A DNA stretch of 64,000 nucleotides from Anaeromicropila herbilytica. Its GTDB lineage: Bacteria; Bacillota; Clostridia; Lachnospirales; Lachnospiraceae. Of the stretch, positions 46,418-56,714 are shown piece after piece. The notes under the pieces were generated by a model. It ran no database searches, had not been told where the DNA came from, and saw only the letters and a list, made by a program, of their open reading frames with translations. The translations under genes and the position numbers were made by a program. The stretch's first letter is position 1; each line of letters opens with the position of its first letter. The stretch lies in contig NZ_AP024169.1 of assembly GCF_016591975.1 (NCBI RefSeq), forward strand, positions 3,821,001 through 3,885,000, given 5' to 3'.

Positions 46418-49400
46418 CTAACATAATTCCATTACTTTTACTTTATATACTACCTTAATAATTTGACCTGGGGTCATAGTATTTAGTTGAAATCCAGCTT
46501 CTGGATTATAATCTGGATAAGACGTTCCGTTTACTGTTACACTGCCTAATACAAAGTTGGTATTATGAGGAGTTGGATCAAGGAAGACTACATTAGTAGC
46601 ATCAATATTACCAATATTAATGATTGTGATAGTATAGGTTAACCCCTCTCCTATGGTTGCATATTGTTTATCAACTTCTTTTGTTACTTTTAAGTTACCA
46701 TAAGAAATATTCGTAGTTACTGTATTAGAATAAGCAGTATCCTTATATGGCTGTTGTTGTGGATTTACTAAATATTCAAAGTTAATCACAGCCTGGTTGG
46801 TAACTTTATTGGTAGCAGGAACCATATCAACAATTACCGTAAATGTTACATTAACCACATTACCAACATCAATATTATCTAGGTTAAAACCAGTAATAGG
46901 ATTATAATCTGGTTTACTTACATTGTTTATTTTTACGCTTCCTGGCTTAAAAGATACTCCTGCTGATGGAAGATCCTTAAATGCTATATTGCTATTCATT
47001 ACATTTCCATCATTCGTTATTCGAATAGAATACAGAATCTCATCTCCAAGAGTCGCAATGAACTTATCTAAACTCTTAACAACGCTCAACCTACCTAATA
47101 CTATATTGGTAACTACTTCATTGCTTATTTGATTTTTTGTTAAAATAGTTCCATTTGGATCAACTTGATAATGAAATTGTACCGATGAAGTATTTGCAAT
47201 GAAGGAAGTTGTTGGAAGTGATTTTATCTTCGCACTAAACTCAACTATCACTTTTTGATTTGGTTCTAAATCAAGTAAATCAAATCCTACTGTTGGATTT
47301 AAATCAGGATATACAGTATTGTTTATACTAACAGTTCCAGTTATAAACTTACACTCTGGTTGTAAATAATCAAAAAAGAACACCTTAGTTGCGTTTACAT
47401 TACCTGTATTAATTATCGTTGAGGTATACGTAATTGTATCATCTACTCTAGCATACATCTTATCAACCATTTTCACATTGCTTAATCTACCTATATTAAC
47501 GTTTGTAGACACCGTATTAGAAGTTGCATTAATTGAATAGTTATCCCCTTCTGGATCTATCTTATATTCTCCCTTAGCAGTTGACTTATTCGTAATAATT
47601 GGTGGCAATGGTAATGAATTCACAAGAGCATTAAACTGTACCAACGTATTCTCACCAGCTATTAAGTCTGGTAGGTTAAATCCGTCTATTGGGTTATAGT
47701 TAGGATAACTTATATAATCTATTTTTACTGTTCCAGCAGTAAAAATTCCTCCCTCTGACAAATAATCCTGGAAGAACAATGTTGATAAGGTATTGTTTCC
47801 TTCATTCTTCACTAAGATATTATAATAAAGTATATTTTGTAAGGTTGCATACGTTTTATCAACCTCTTTTACTGCCGTTAGTTTTGGTAGTATTATAAGC
47901 GTATATACAGTGTTCGATTGGGTTGACTTATTATAATATTGTTCGTCTGGATTAATCTTGTAAGAAAACGTAGCAAGAGCATAATTTAATATACTATTTT
48001 CTAATGGAAGGCTTGTTACTGTGACTGTAAATAGGATGGTAACACTATCTAACGGCTCCATATTCTCAACAGGAAATCCTTTTATCGGATTGTAATCTGG
48101 ATACGATACCTCATTTATTTGCACAGAACCTACATCAAACGTAATATCTGATTGTAGATTATCTGTAAAATAAATACGCTCCGCTCTTATATTGCCGACA
48201 TTTTGAAGTACTATTTTATAGGTTAACACATCACCTATGGTAGAATATAAGAGATCTACACTCTTTGTTAACTTTATTACACCAACATTTATCTGAGTTG
48301 TTACCGTATTTGATTTGAGTTGAACAATGATATCGGAACCATTTGGATCAATGCGATAAGCAAATGTTATATCCGCTGTATTACGAACAATGGACGGGAT
48401 TGGAATGCTAGTTACTACAACCTCAAACGATACTACTACTTTATTTCCTGGAGGAATATTTCCTAATGTAAAACTTGAATATGGGTGATACGTTGGATAA
48501 GAAGTATCGTTAATCATAACCGAACCATTAACAAAACTTATACCATTAGAGATGACATCTCTAAAATTCACGTTCTTTGCAATTGTATTACCTTTATTCT
48601 CAACGATAACAGTGTAAGTTAAGACATCATCTATGGTTGCATAACTTTTACTAACTGTTTTGTAAGCTATCACCGATCCTATATTAACTGTTGTTGTAAC
48701 AGTGTTTGATACACTCTCTTTTACTATTGGTGGATTCATAGGATTAATCTCATATTTATAATTACACTTCGAGGAGTTATAGATCGTATAATCTGTTGGT
48801 AATGTTTGAATTGTTACAGCAAACTTCACAACTCTATTTTTATAACCTTTAATAACTCCTAATGAGAATCCCGTATTTGGGTTATATTCTGAATAACTAA
48901 TATCATCTATTACTACACTTCCAGTAACAAAGCTTACATTAGTCCCTATGATATCTTGAAAAAATACATCAACACAGTCTGAATTCCCTTGATTTTCAAC
49001 AGTAACCGTATAATTTAAGGTATTTCCTAATGTAGCATACTTTTTATCTACTTCTTTCGTAAGAGCTAGATTACCATAATTAATCATTGTGGTTACTTGA
49101 TTCGATGTTGTAGTAATTGTAATTGGCGTATCATCTGGAGTATATTGATAAGTGAATGTAATATCCGCTTTATTATTGAATAATCCAAGATCAGGAATTC
49201 GATTTACATGAACGCTAAATAGAATATTATGCGACTGATCAGGCATTAAATCCGTAAGTACAATTCCTCTATTTGGATTCACATTATTATATGGTGTACC
49301 ATCAATGATTACACTTTCTAGGTTAAAGGAAGCATCATCCTGAATCAAATCCTTCAAATTCAGGTTCGTAGCCTTTACTGATCCTGTATTCTTAACTAAA

Positions 49401-52400
49401 ATGGTATAGGTTAAATCTTCATTTAGCGTTGCATATAATTTATCTACCATTTTCGTAATGGTCAATTCACCAATCGACAGATAAGTTTGTGTTGTATTGG
49501 TGTTAATTGTAGCTGCAACTAGTTCTGATCCTACTAAATAATCATAATCAATAGTAGCATAGTTATAAATAATATTATTCTTTGGCCTACTCTTTACAGT
49601 TGCCATAAATTCAACTTTAGTTGTTCCATTCGCTGCAATATCAGAGAGTATATATCCAGCATTTGGATTATATCCTTTTTTCTGTACTCCATTTATATAA
49701 ACGGAATCTTCTATAAAGACAATGTTCACATCAAGTACATCCTTGAATATGACATTCTGTGCTGCGATATTACCTTGATTGATGACCATAATTGTATATT
49801 TAATGGTATCCTCTAATTTTGCATAAGCCTTATCTACTGTTTTATTCGCTGACACAATCGTATCATTTACATCAATTATTGTAGTATTCGAAGTGGTATT
49901 CTTTGTAATTAGACTTTCATTTGGATCAATGAAATAAGAATAATCAATCTTTGCCGTATTTCGTAATTTATTATCAGTAGGAATTGCATTAACAATAGCA
50001 TTAAACCGAACATTAACCAGTTGCCCTACTGGTATATCACCAAGTGAAAATCCAGTATTTGGATTATATTGTTGTTGATTTTGATCATTAATATATACGG
50101 TTCCCGTTTGAAAAGCAGATTCTTTCTGTACTATATCCTGGAAAAATACATTAGAAAGAGGAACATTTCCTGTATTTGTGACAACAAAGCTATAGGTTAC
50201 CTCATTAGATAATCTCATAACGGTACGATTGGCTGATTTTGTAATCGTAATGCTGCCAAGTTTAATATAGGTTATAACTGGATTACTCGTAATACTTCCA
50301 ATGGTTGCTGGCTTACTAGGATCTATCTTATATTGATAATTAACATTTGAAGAATTGGATACATAGCCTTCACTTGGAAGTCTATTAACGCTAACTTCAA
50401 ATATTACCTTTACATCTGATAGTGGTCTTATTTCTCCAATCGGAAATCCTTGATTTGGATTATAATCTCTGTAAGGTGTTCCATTAATCGTAACGGAACC
50501 ACTAGTAAACACGGTTTGTTCTGGTATAACATCAATAAATTCTGCATCTATTATGCTAGTATTTCCAGTATTTCGAATGATGGAAGTATAGATTAGTTTA
50601 TCATTTACGGTAGCATACACTTTATCTACTGTTTTCGTGTTCGTAACGATTACTTGATTAATATTGGTCGTCACTGTATTACTGGTTAAACTAACTTCGA
50701 CATCTGGTAATAGTGGACTTAGTTGATAATGGAATTTTACCTTTGAAGTATTGGTAATCTTATTACTGGAAGGAACACTATTTAATTTCACCTGAAAAAT
50801 AATTGTTACTGTAGATTGTGGCATAATATTCTCTAGAGTGAAACCAGTAATTGGGTTAAGATTTGATTTACTAACGCTGTTTATAATAACAGAACCCTCA
50901 ACAAAACTACCACCGTTCGATAATACATCTGTAAAAAATACATTCTTTAACTCTACAGTTCCTGTATTATGAACTTCAACGGAATAATTCAAGATATCAT
51001 TCACTGTAGCATAAGCTTTATCCACTGTTTTGGTGATGGATGCAGAATATTCATTGACTATGGTACTTACTAGATTACTGGTAGTTGATTTGGTAATTGG
51101 TTGCCCATTTGGATCTACGAAAAAACTATAACTTAAGTTTGCTCCATTTGTTAAGGTATTTGGTACTGGCACAGAATTTACTGTAGCTTTAAATTCGACA
51201 GTAACAACCTGCCCCATCTCAAGTTTCCCTATGGTAAATCCAGTACTTGGATTATATCCCGTTTTGTTTACTCCATTTACATATACAGACCCTGTAACAA
51301 AGCTCTCCTGCACAGGGATGATATCTGTTAAGAATGTCTGAACTGCTGCTGTATTTCCAACATTAGCTGCCGTTATTTTATACGTTAAGATATCCCCAAC
51401 GGTTGCATATTGATAATCAACTTCTTTTTTTAAAGACACGGATGCATATGGAACATACGTTATCGCAGTGTTCGAGAATTCTGTCTTTGTTATCTTCATA
51501 CTATTAGGGTTCGTTTGATAGGTTAGTAACACTTCTGAAACATTGGAAATATAACCTACTGGAGGATTAGAAATAATAATCGTAGCAAAGGATATTGTAT
51601 GAACCTCTTGTGGTTTTAGATCGCTTATTGAAAATTGGGTACTTGGATTTAGGTCCTTATAATTAATTCCATCAATATATACACTGTTTGGATAGAATTC
51701 CATATACGTTCCAATATAGTCTGAAAATTTCAGATCCTTTAGCGTAACAGTTCCTGTATTTGTTATCGTAACGGTATATATAAGTGCATCATTTAACCCA
51801 GCATAACTCTTATCAACACTCTTTACGATACTATACTTTGCTTGATTAATTACTGTTTGAACGGTATTACTATACCCAGTTTCTACCACTGCTTTACCAT
51901 TAGGATCAGGTTTATATTGATATATTATCTCACTTTTATTCTCAATGCGATTTGGACTTGGTAGGGAATTCACCTTTACCTTAAACCTAACTTCTACCGT
52001 ATCTTCTGGGCACACTGTACCAATACCAAAACCTTGAATAGGATTATAATCTGTATAAGGGATACCATTAATCGTAACAGTTCCTGTGACAAATGATGCT
52101 TCTGCTTGAATGGCATCTAGAAATGTACTCTGAATCACACTTATATTACCGTGATTTGTAATTCTGATTGTATAATATAGAATATCGCCAACCTCAGCAT
52201 ACTCTTTATCCACTAACTTAATAAAATCCATACATACAAAGTTTGCTTTCGTATTAACAATATTAGAATCTTTTTCAGACGTTATCATTGTTTCTCCTGG
52301 TACAATCTCATATTTAAAAGGAATTTTGGCTTTATTCTCTACGTTATCTTCCTGATTCAAACTATTTACTAAGACTTTATATTTAACTTCTATTGTCATT

Positions 52401-54493
52401 TCTGGATTAATTGAATCTGGTAAATGAAATCCATCAAATGGGTTAAGACTAGGATAATCTATCTCATCAATCGTTAAACTACCATTAACAAAAGATGCCC
52501 CAGGAATATTAGGCTCTTTTACGAGAACATTATTCGCTGGTATATTACCGTTATTCGTTAAATCTAATTGATAACCTACCCTATCACCTATCTTTGGATA
52601 GTTGTTGTCATTACATCTTTCTTCGACTACATTACTATATTGTATTTGCACGAAGGTGTTATTGCTAAGTTCCGTTTTCCTTCTTAGATATCCATATTGA
52701 TTAAAGATATAGCCATGTGTAACAGCACTTTGATTCATTACTTTAGTGGAAGCGGATAAAGACATTACTTTTGACTGGAAGGTAATCTCCAACTGGTTTC
52801 CTACGCTTAGATCATCTAGACGAAATCCATCAACAGGATTAAGCCCTGGAACACGCATTCCCCCTACTGTTACAGAATCTAGCACAAAGTTAGAACAAGC
52901 ATCTAATTTATCTTGGAAAAACACTTCTCTAGCTAATTCAGTACCAACATTTTCAATATTCACAGTATACGTAAGAATATCACTTAAGCTTGCCGTATTT
53001 TTTGAAACAGATTCTATGATTTTCAATTCACCATTTTGTACAATTAACTCAATCGCATTCGTTTTTCCTGTATTGGTTATTCGATCAACTCCAGAAGTGA
53101 ATTGATAACTATAGTCCGCATTCTGTTTTAACTTACCACCTACCGGAACATTCTTTACCTTAACAGAAAAATGTACAGTAACAATACCTCTAGCTTCTAT
53201 GGTTCCTAGATTTATACCAGCGATAACATTGGCAGTTTGGCTCTCCTTACCGTTAATAACTACAGATCCTGGTATAAATGATGTACTTGTATTAATGTTA
53301 CTAGATATTGTAACATTGTTAGCGTCTATATCTCCGTCATTACGAATTTGTACCTTATATACTAATGTTTCTCCAACCTCTATGTTATACTCTTTATCTC
53401 CGTCAATATCATAGGCATCCATCGTTGCGATCATATCTGGCGATTTTGATAATACTTGCACTCCTAACGCTACTAACTGTACACCGTCACCTATTGTTTC
53501 TTCGGTTACTTGACCAGCTAATAATGTCTGATTCGTTACAAGTGTTTTTGATATGTCAACATTTGATATATCCCATTTATTTCTCGCTCCCATTGTCTGA
53601 GTTGGTACAAATCCATCATGGTTTTTGGTTCCATTAGTACCATCAATATTTAATAATCCATTTGTTAAACTGGTTGGGTTGACAACATTAATTATCCCAG
53701 CGAAAAAATTGTTACCTGGATTATTAGGTGCAGTTCCTGGATTAGCACTTGGTGAATGAACAGAGTTTCCTATATTTTTAAGCCCTGCAAAGGAAGGTCC
53801 TACTGCAACTACCTCGTAACCATTTAATACACCACCATTTGCACAAGCCATAAATATATTTCCTTTTAGACTATCAAGTTCAGAACTCATTGTAAAACCT
53901 GATATTGTTGCCTGCAATGGAGTATTCGACGTTGCTATTGCAATTCCAGAAGAATAGATAATCTTTTGAGGTTTAAAATTATCATTACGGTATATCACCG
54001 ATAACGACCATCCAGCTCTTGTATTGCTTAATCCTGAACTTGGAACACTAATTGGTACTTTTGATACGCTGTATTCCCCAGATAATGCAGCTTGTACATA
54101 GTTTGTAGCATTCGCTGCTCGGTATCTATCAATCGTCCCCGAATCAGCCTTATAACTTTCCCCATATTCAGGTACAATGGAATACGTTCCTTTTGGAGTC
54201 TGAAAACTGATTGTACCATCCTCAATACTTCTTAAATCTAAAGCTCCTACTACATTACTTTTTACTGATGAATACCATACTAACTCTGCGTAAAGTACTG
54301 TACTATTTGATAAGATTTCTAAATGTGCAGCACTTCCAGATTGTGTCCAATTTCTCGTTGTAGTTCCATCTAATTTAATAAGATCTGACGTATTCACAGA
54401 TGGTTCTGTTGTACTACCACATACAACCAAACTATTGCCCGTCGCTACTAGAATTGCTTTATCAATGGTTGTAAAATGTTGCAATAAGGGCAT
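46418..54493 (-). CDS. Giant repeat protein with 18 DUF11-type domains
   Basis: 2691 residues. The first 350 form an unrepeated head (MPLLQHFTTIDKAILVATGN) with no signal peptide. Then come about 18 repeats of about 128 residues. Each has TK-x-VDK-x-YAT-x-x-D-x-LTYT, NxGN, GSV-x-IN-x-x-x-YPxYNP, GF-x-L, an NxA/S strand and DPxG...SN-x-V-x-T. DUF11 repeats build long surface fibres in many bacteria (family knowledge). There is no LPXTG or C-terminal anchor, and the last repeat stops early at VYKVKVMELC, although the stop is natural. The head resembles Bacillus/Clostridium proteins thought to be on spores or released (inference). GGAGGT 6 nt before the ATG fixes the start; a terminator lies upstream and downstream, so it is its own unit. 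Confidence 0.9.
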   Translation of the reverse strand: MPLLQHFTTIDKAILVATGNSLVVCGSTTEPSVNTSDLIKLDGTTTRNWTQSGSAAHLEILSNSTVLYAELVWYSSVKSNVVGALDLRSIEDGTISFQTPKGTYSIVPEYGESYKADSGTIDRYRAANATNYVQAALSGEYSVSKVPISVPSSGLSNTRAGWSLSVIYRNDNFKPQKIIYSSGIAIATSNTPLQATISGFTMSSELDSLKGNIFMACANGGVLNGYEVVAVGPSFAGLKNIGNSVHSPSANPGTAPNNPGNNFFAGIINVVNPTSLTNGLLNIDGTNGTKNHDGFVPTQTMGARNKWDISNVDISKTLVTNQTLLAGQVTEETIGDGVQLVALGVQVLSKSPDMIATMDAYDIDGDKEYNIEVGETLVYKVQIRNDGDIDANNVTISSNINTSTSFIPGSVVINGKESQTANVIAGINLGTIEARGIVTVHFSVKVKNVPVGGKLKQNADYSYQFTSGVDRITNTGKTNAIELIVQNGELKIIESVSKNTASLSDILTYTVNIENVGTELAREVFFQDKLDACSNFVLDSVTVGGMRVPGLNPVDGFRLDDLSVGNQLEITFQSKVMSLSASTKVMNQSAVTHGYIFNQYGYLRRKTELSNNTFVQIQYSNVVEERCNDNNYPKIGDRVGYQLDLTNNGNIPANNVLVKEPNIPGASFVNGSLTIDEIDYPSLNPFDGFHLPDSINPEMTIEVKYKVLVNSLNQEDNVENKAKIPFKYEIVPGETMITSEKDSNIVNTKANFVCMDFIKLVDKEYAEVGDILYYTIRITNHGNISVIQSTFLDAIQAEASFVTGTVTINGIPYTDYNPIQGFGIGTVCPEDTVEVRFKVKVNSLPSPNRIENKSEIIYQYKPDPNGKAVVETGYSNTVQTVINQAKYSIVKSVDKSYAGLNDALIYTVTITNTGTVTLKDLKFSDYIGTYMEFYPNSVYIDGINYKDLNPSTQFSISDLKPQEVHTISFATIIISNPPVGYISNVSEVLLTYQTNPNSMKITKTEFSNTAITYVPYASVSLKKEVDYQYATVGDILTYKITAANVGNTAAVQTFLTDIIPVQESFVTGSVYVNGVNKTGYNPSTGFTIGKLEMGQVVTVEFKATVNSVPVPNTLTNGANLSYSFFVDPNGQPITKSTTSNLVSTIVNEYSASITKTVDKAYATVNDILNYSVEVHNTGTVELKNVFFTDVLSNGGSFVEGSVIINSVSKSNLNPITGFTLENIMPQSTVTIIFQVKLNSVPSSNKITNTSKVKFHYQLSPLLPDVEVSLTSNTVTTNINQVIVTNTKTVDKVYATVNDKLIYTSIIRNTGNTSIIDAEFIDVIPEQTVFTSGSVTINGTPYRDYNPNQGFPIGEIRPLSDVKVIFEVSVNRLPSEGYVSNSSNVNYQYKIDPSKPATIGSITSNPVITYIKLGSITITKSANRTVMRLSNEVTYSFVVTNTGNVPLSNVFFQDIVQKESAFQTGTVYINDQNQQQYNPNTGFSLGDIPVGQLVNVRFNAIVNAIPTDNKLRNTAKIDYSYFIDPNESLITKNTTSNTTIIDVNDTIVSANKTVDKAYAKLEDTIKYTIMVINQGNIAAQNVIFKDVLDVNIVFIEDSVYINGVQKKGYNPNAGYILSDIAANGTTKVEFMATVKSRPKNNIIYNYATIDYDYLVGSELVAATINTNTTQTYLSIGELTITKMVDKLYATLNEDLTYTILVKNTGSVKATNLNLKDLIQDDASFNLESVIIDGTPYNNVNPNRGIVLTDLMPDQSHNILFSVHVNRIPDLGLFNNKADITFTYQYTPDDTPITITTTSNQVTTMINYGNLALTKEVDKKYATLGNTLNYTVTVENQGNSDCVDVFFQDIIGTNVSFVTGSVVIDDISYSEYNPNTGFSLGVIKGYKNRVVKFAVTIQTLPTDYTIYNSSKCNYKYEINPMNPPIVKESVSNTVTTTVNIGSVIAYKTVSKSYATIDDVLTYTVIVENKGNTIAKNVNFRDVISNGISFVNGSVMINDTSYPTYHPYSSFTLGNIPPGNKVVVSFEVVVTSIPIPSIVRNTADITFAYRIDPNGSDIIVQLKSNTVTTQINVGVIKLTKSVDLLYSTIGDVLTYKIVLQNVGNIRAERIYFTDNLQSDITFDVGSVQINEVSYPDYNPIKGFPVENMEPLDSVTILFTVTVTSLPLENSILNYALATFSYKINPDEQYYNKSTQSNTVYTLIILPKLTAVKEVDKTYATLQNILYYNILVKNEGNNTLSTLFFQDYLSEGGIFTAGTVKIDYISYPNYNPIDGFNLPDLIAGENTLVQFNALVNSLPLPPIITNKSTAKGEYKIDPEGDNYSINATSNTVSTNVNIGRLSNVKMVDKMYARVDDTITYTSTIINTGNVNATKVFFFDYLQPECKFITGTVSINNTVYPDLNPTVGFDLLDLEPNQKVIVEFSAKIKSLPTTSFIANTSSVQFHYQVDPNGTILTKNQISNEVVTNIVLGRLSVVKSLDKFIATLGDEILYSIRITNDGNVMNSNIAFKDLPSAGVSFKPGSVKINNVSKPDYNPITGFNLDNIDVGNVVNVTFTVIVDMVPATNKVTNQAVINFEYLVNPQQQPYKDTAYSNTVTTNISYGNLKVTKEVDKQYATIGEGLTYTITIINIGNIDATNVVFLDPTPHNTNFVLGSVTVNGTSYPDYNPEAGFQLNTMTPGQIIKVVYKVKVMELC

Positions 54494-54613
54494 AATCTAC
54501 CTCCTACTAATTAAGTCATAATTCTATTCTAAAATGCTCTATTCTATGATATATCTGATTCTATTGATTGGTGACTTGTCACTCTTAAGTTTCAGAATTA
54601 GATGTAAAGCGCC

Positions 54614-54675
54614 GATAAAAAAAGCCAGCGATATCTTGAGGAATTTTCCTTATTTCTCCTCAACATCACTAGCTT
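54614..54675 (-). terminator. Terminator of the small DUF11 gene
   Basis: AAGCTAGTGATGTTGAGGAG pairs imperfectly with CCTCAAGATATCGCTGGCTT. The minus-strand product ends TTTTTTTAT. It separates the small and giant DUF11 genes. Confidence 0.8.
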
Positions 54676-54699
54676 ATCTTGATAAAATATAGGTTATAA

Positions 54700-55281
54700 T
54701 CATAAATTGTCTCTAATGAATCGGATCATGAAATATAAAAGTATGCTATCCATAAATGCAATCTTCTGTATTTCTTCTCCAGTATACATTACAGTAGTTA
54801 GATTACTTTTTTTATAGATTGCAATTGGCTTTCTCTCAATATGATAGATATAATCATATTTTACTAACGCGGTATTCCTTATTTCTCCCTGCTGCTGTGG
54901 TAATACTAAAACTTTAAACTTAATATCAATGCATTGATTAGGATAAACATCACCAATATAAATACCTTTATTTAAATTGATACATTCTATTATATTACCA
55001 TTCACAAGAAATGAGTTCTTAATATATTTAAGTCTTGTAGGAATGTCATCATAAAAATATGCATTCTTAATCTTTACATTACTATTATTCTGAATAAGAA
55101 TGGTATACGTTAAGATGTCATATGCAAAAGTAACGTCTTTATTAACTCTTTTATGAACTTCCAGTTGATCCATGATGATTTGAGTTGAAACAGTATTACT
55201 TATTATAGATTTACTTATACTATAGCTATCCATTGATAATCGATAGCTATAATCAACTCTACATTCATTCACTACTTGCAT
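54700..55281 (-). CDS. Small DUF11-like protein
   Basis: 193 residues. Residues 1 to about 35 look like the end of one repeat (CRVDYSYRLSMDS, then SNTVSTQI). They are followed by one full repeat (VHKRVNKDVTFAYDILTYTI... SFLVNGNIIECINLNKGIYIGDVYP...NTALVKYDYIYHIE) and a hydrophobic end. So its boundary is shifted relative to the giant protein's units. It lacks a signal peptide. It may be a relic of a once longer repeat gene or a separate partner of the giant protein (inference). GGGTGA lies close upstream of the ATG. Confidence 0.7.
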   Translation of the reverse strand: MQVVNECRVDYSYRLSMDSYSISKSIISNTVSTQIIMDQLEVHKRVNKDVTFAYDILTYTILIQNNSNVKIKNAYFYDDIPTRLKYIKNSFLVNGNIIECINLNKGIYIGDVYPNQCIDIKFKVLVLPQQQGEIRNTALVKYDYIYHIERKPIAIYKKSNLTTVMYTGEEIQKIAFMDSILLYFMIRFIRDNL

Positions 55282-55425
55282 TTTTCACCCAATGATTCAT
55301 TCATGAATATATAGAAACTTGCTCTTTCTTCCAATATTTATGAATTTTCTTATACTATCCCACTCCTGTTTTCTATCATTCTATGATATCTAAGATGCCT
55401 TCATACATCTTTTTCTCTTTTACTA

Positions 55426-56319
55426 TTAGGATTCTTGCGTCTTCGTCTTCCCTCCAGCCACAACTACGCCAGCTATAATAAGAATAGCACCTAGAATCCC
55501 CATAATCGTTATCTTCTCATGAAGAATAATACACGCCACAACCATTGTTACAAATGGACTAAGATAAATATAATTATTCGTCGTTACAATACCAAGCTTT
55601 ACCGTTGCAACATTCCATGCAACATAGCAGATTCCACTTCCTAATACCCCAAGAAATATCAGACAAAATAGAAAAGAGGGTCTTTTTATCCCTTCCGTCG
55701 AAAATGGAGCACCTTCCAATAAAAGCATTGGAAGCGTAGTTATAATAGAATAAAACACGACCTTACGTGTCAGATAAATGGAATCATATTTATGTACATG
55801 ATGCTTTAATATGACCGAATAGATTGCCCAACATAGCGCTGCACTTACTGCTAAACAGTCCCCTACAGGATCTAAGTTTAGTACGACAGTACCATTAAAT
55901 ACGACAAGAGCTACTCCAAATAATGCAATAACCGCACCCAGTACAATACTTTTGTTCATCTTCTCATCTTTCGTTAAAAAATGAGCTAATATGGCTGTTA
56001 ATATAGGAGCTGCAGATAGCAGAATACTTACATTGGACGTACTTGATATGGTAAGTGCTCTATTTTCAAAATAAAAATAAATCGTTGTACCTGTAAGTGC
56101 TAATAATAGAAATATTCCTTCTTCTCTCCAACATGTTTTTTGTAACTTATGATTTAAAGCAAACAATGTTACGTATGCTATTACAAAACGCATAATCATA
56201 ACTTGTACGGGTGTATATTCTTCTAGTAATAGCTTACTCGCTATAAAAGTTGTTCCCCATACTATGATGGTTATTGTTGCTAAAATATGTCCATAAAGTT
56301 TCTCAGATGTCGCTGTCAT
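55426..56319 (-). CDS. EamA-family (DMT) membrane transporter
   Basis: 297 residues with ten predicted helices in two EamA halves. IVWGTTFIASKLLLEEYTPV opens the first and AALCWAIYSVILKHHV the second. DMT permeases export or import amino acids, nucleotides or other small metabolites; the substrate is not deducible. The gene runs in the same direction as ilvB, with a terminator and repeat copy B between. Confidence 0.9.
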   Translation of the reverse strand: MTATSEKLYGHILATITIIVWGTTFIASKLLLEEYTPVQVMIMRFVIAYVTLFALNHKLQKTCWREEGIFLLLALTGTTIYFYFENRALTISSTSNVSILLSAAPILTAILAHFLTKDEKMNKSIVLGAVIALFGVALVVFNGTVVLNLDPVGDCLAVSAALCWAIYSVILKHHVHKYDSIYLTRKVVFYSIITTLPMLLLEGAPFSTEGIKRPSFLFCLIFLGVLGSGICYVAWNVATVKLGIVTTNNYIYLSPFVTMVVACIILHEKITIMGILGAILIIAGVVVAGGKTKTQES

Positions 56320-56340
56320 TGTTAAACCTTTGCCTTTCCT

Positions 56341-56620
56341 TATGTATATTATGATTCGAGGGTCAAAAAGCCTTATTTTAGTTTACTAAGTGTATATCGC
56401 TGTATAATTATGAATTTTGGCTACCTTTCCCTCAAGCATCATATTTTTTACAAGCCTCAGAACAAGCAAAAATACTCACTTACGTTCCTATTTTTACTTT
56501 GAGTCTTGACAAAATATAAACGATACTTTCGGCCGGACTACGCCATAATTAATAATTATACATCAATATACACAATCTAGGTTAAGAAAGGCTTTTGACT
56601 CTCGAATCATATTATAGATA
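56341..56620 (-). repeat. Dispersed palindromic element, copy B
   Basis: Full-length, reverse orientation. Outer ends are ATGATTCGAGGGTCAAAAAG and (other end, complement) ATGATTCGAGAGTCAAAAGC, with TATNTATANT pairing further out. The core is the same as in copies A and D, including the uninterrupted GTAGTCCGGCCGAAAGTATC, which shows the IS target in copy A. No ORF. Confidence 0.9.
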
Positions 56621-56636
56621 TATGTCTATTCCAGAT

Positions 56637-56683
56637 AAAAAGCTAGAATAGAGAATCTTTATAGACTCTCTATCCTAGCTTAA
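56637..56683 (-). terminator. Terminator of ilvB
   Basis: AAGCTAGGATAGAGAGTC pairs with GATTCTCTATTCTAGCTT, followed by TTTTT on the minus strand. Confidence 0.85.
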
Positions 56684-56714
56684 CATAGTTGATTATATGT
56701 TATCAATCTTTGCT

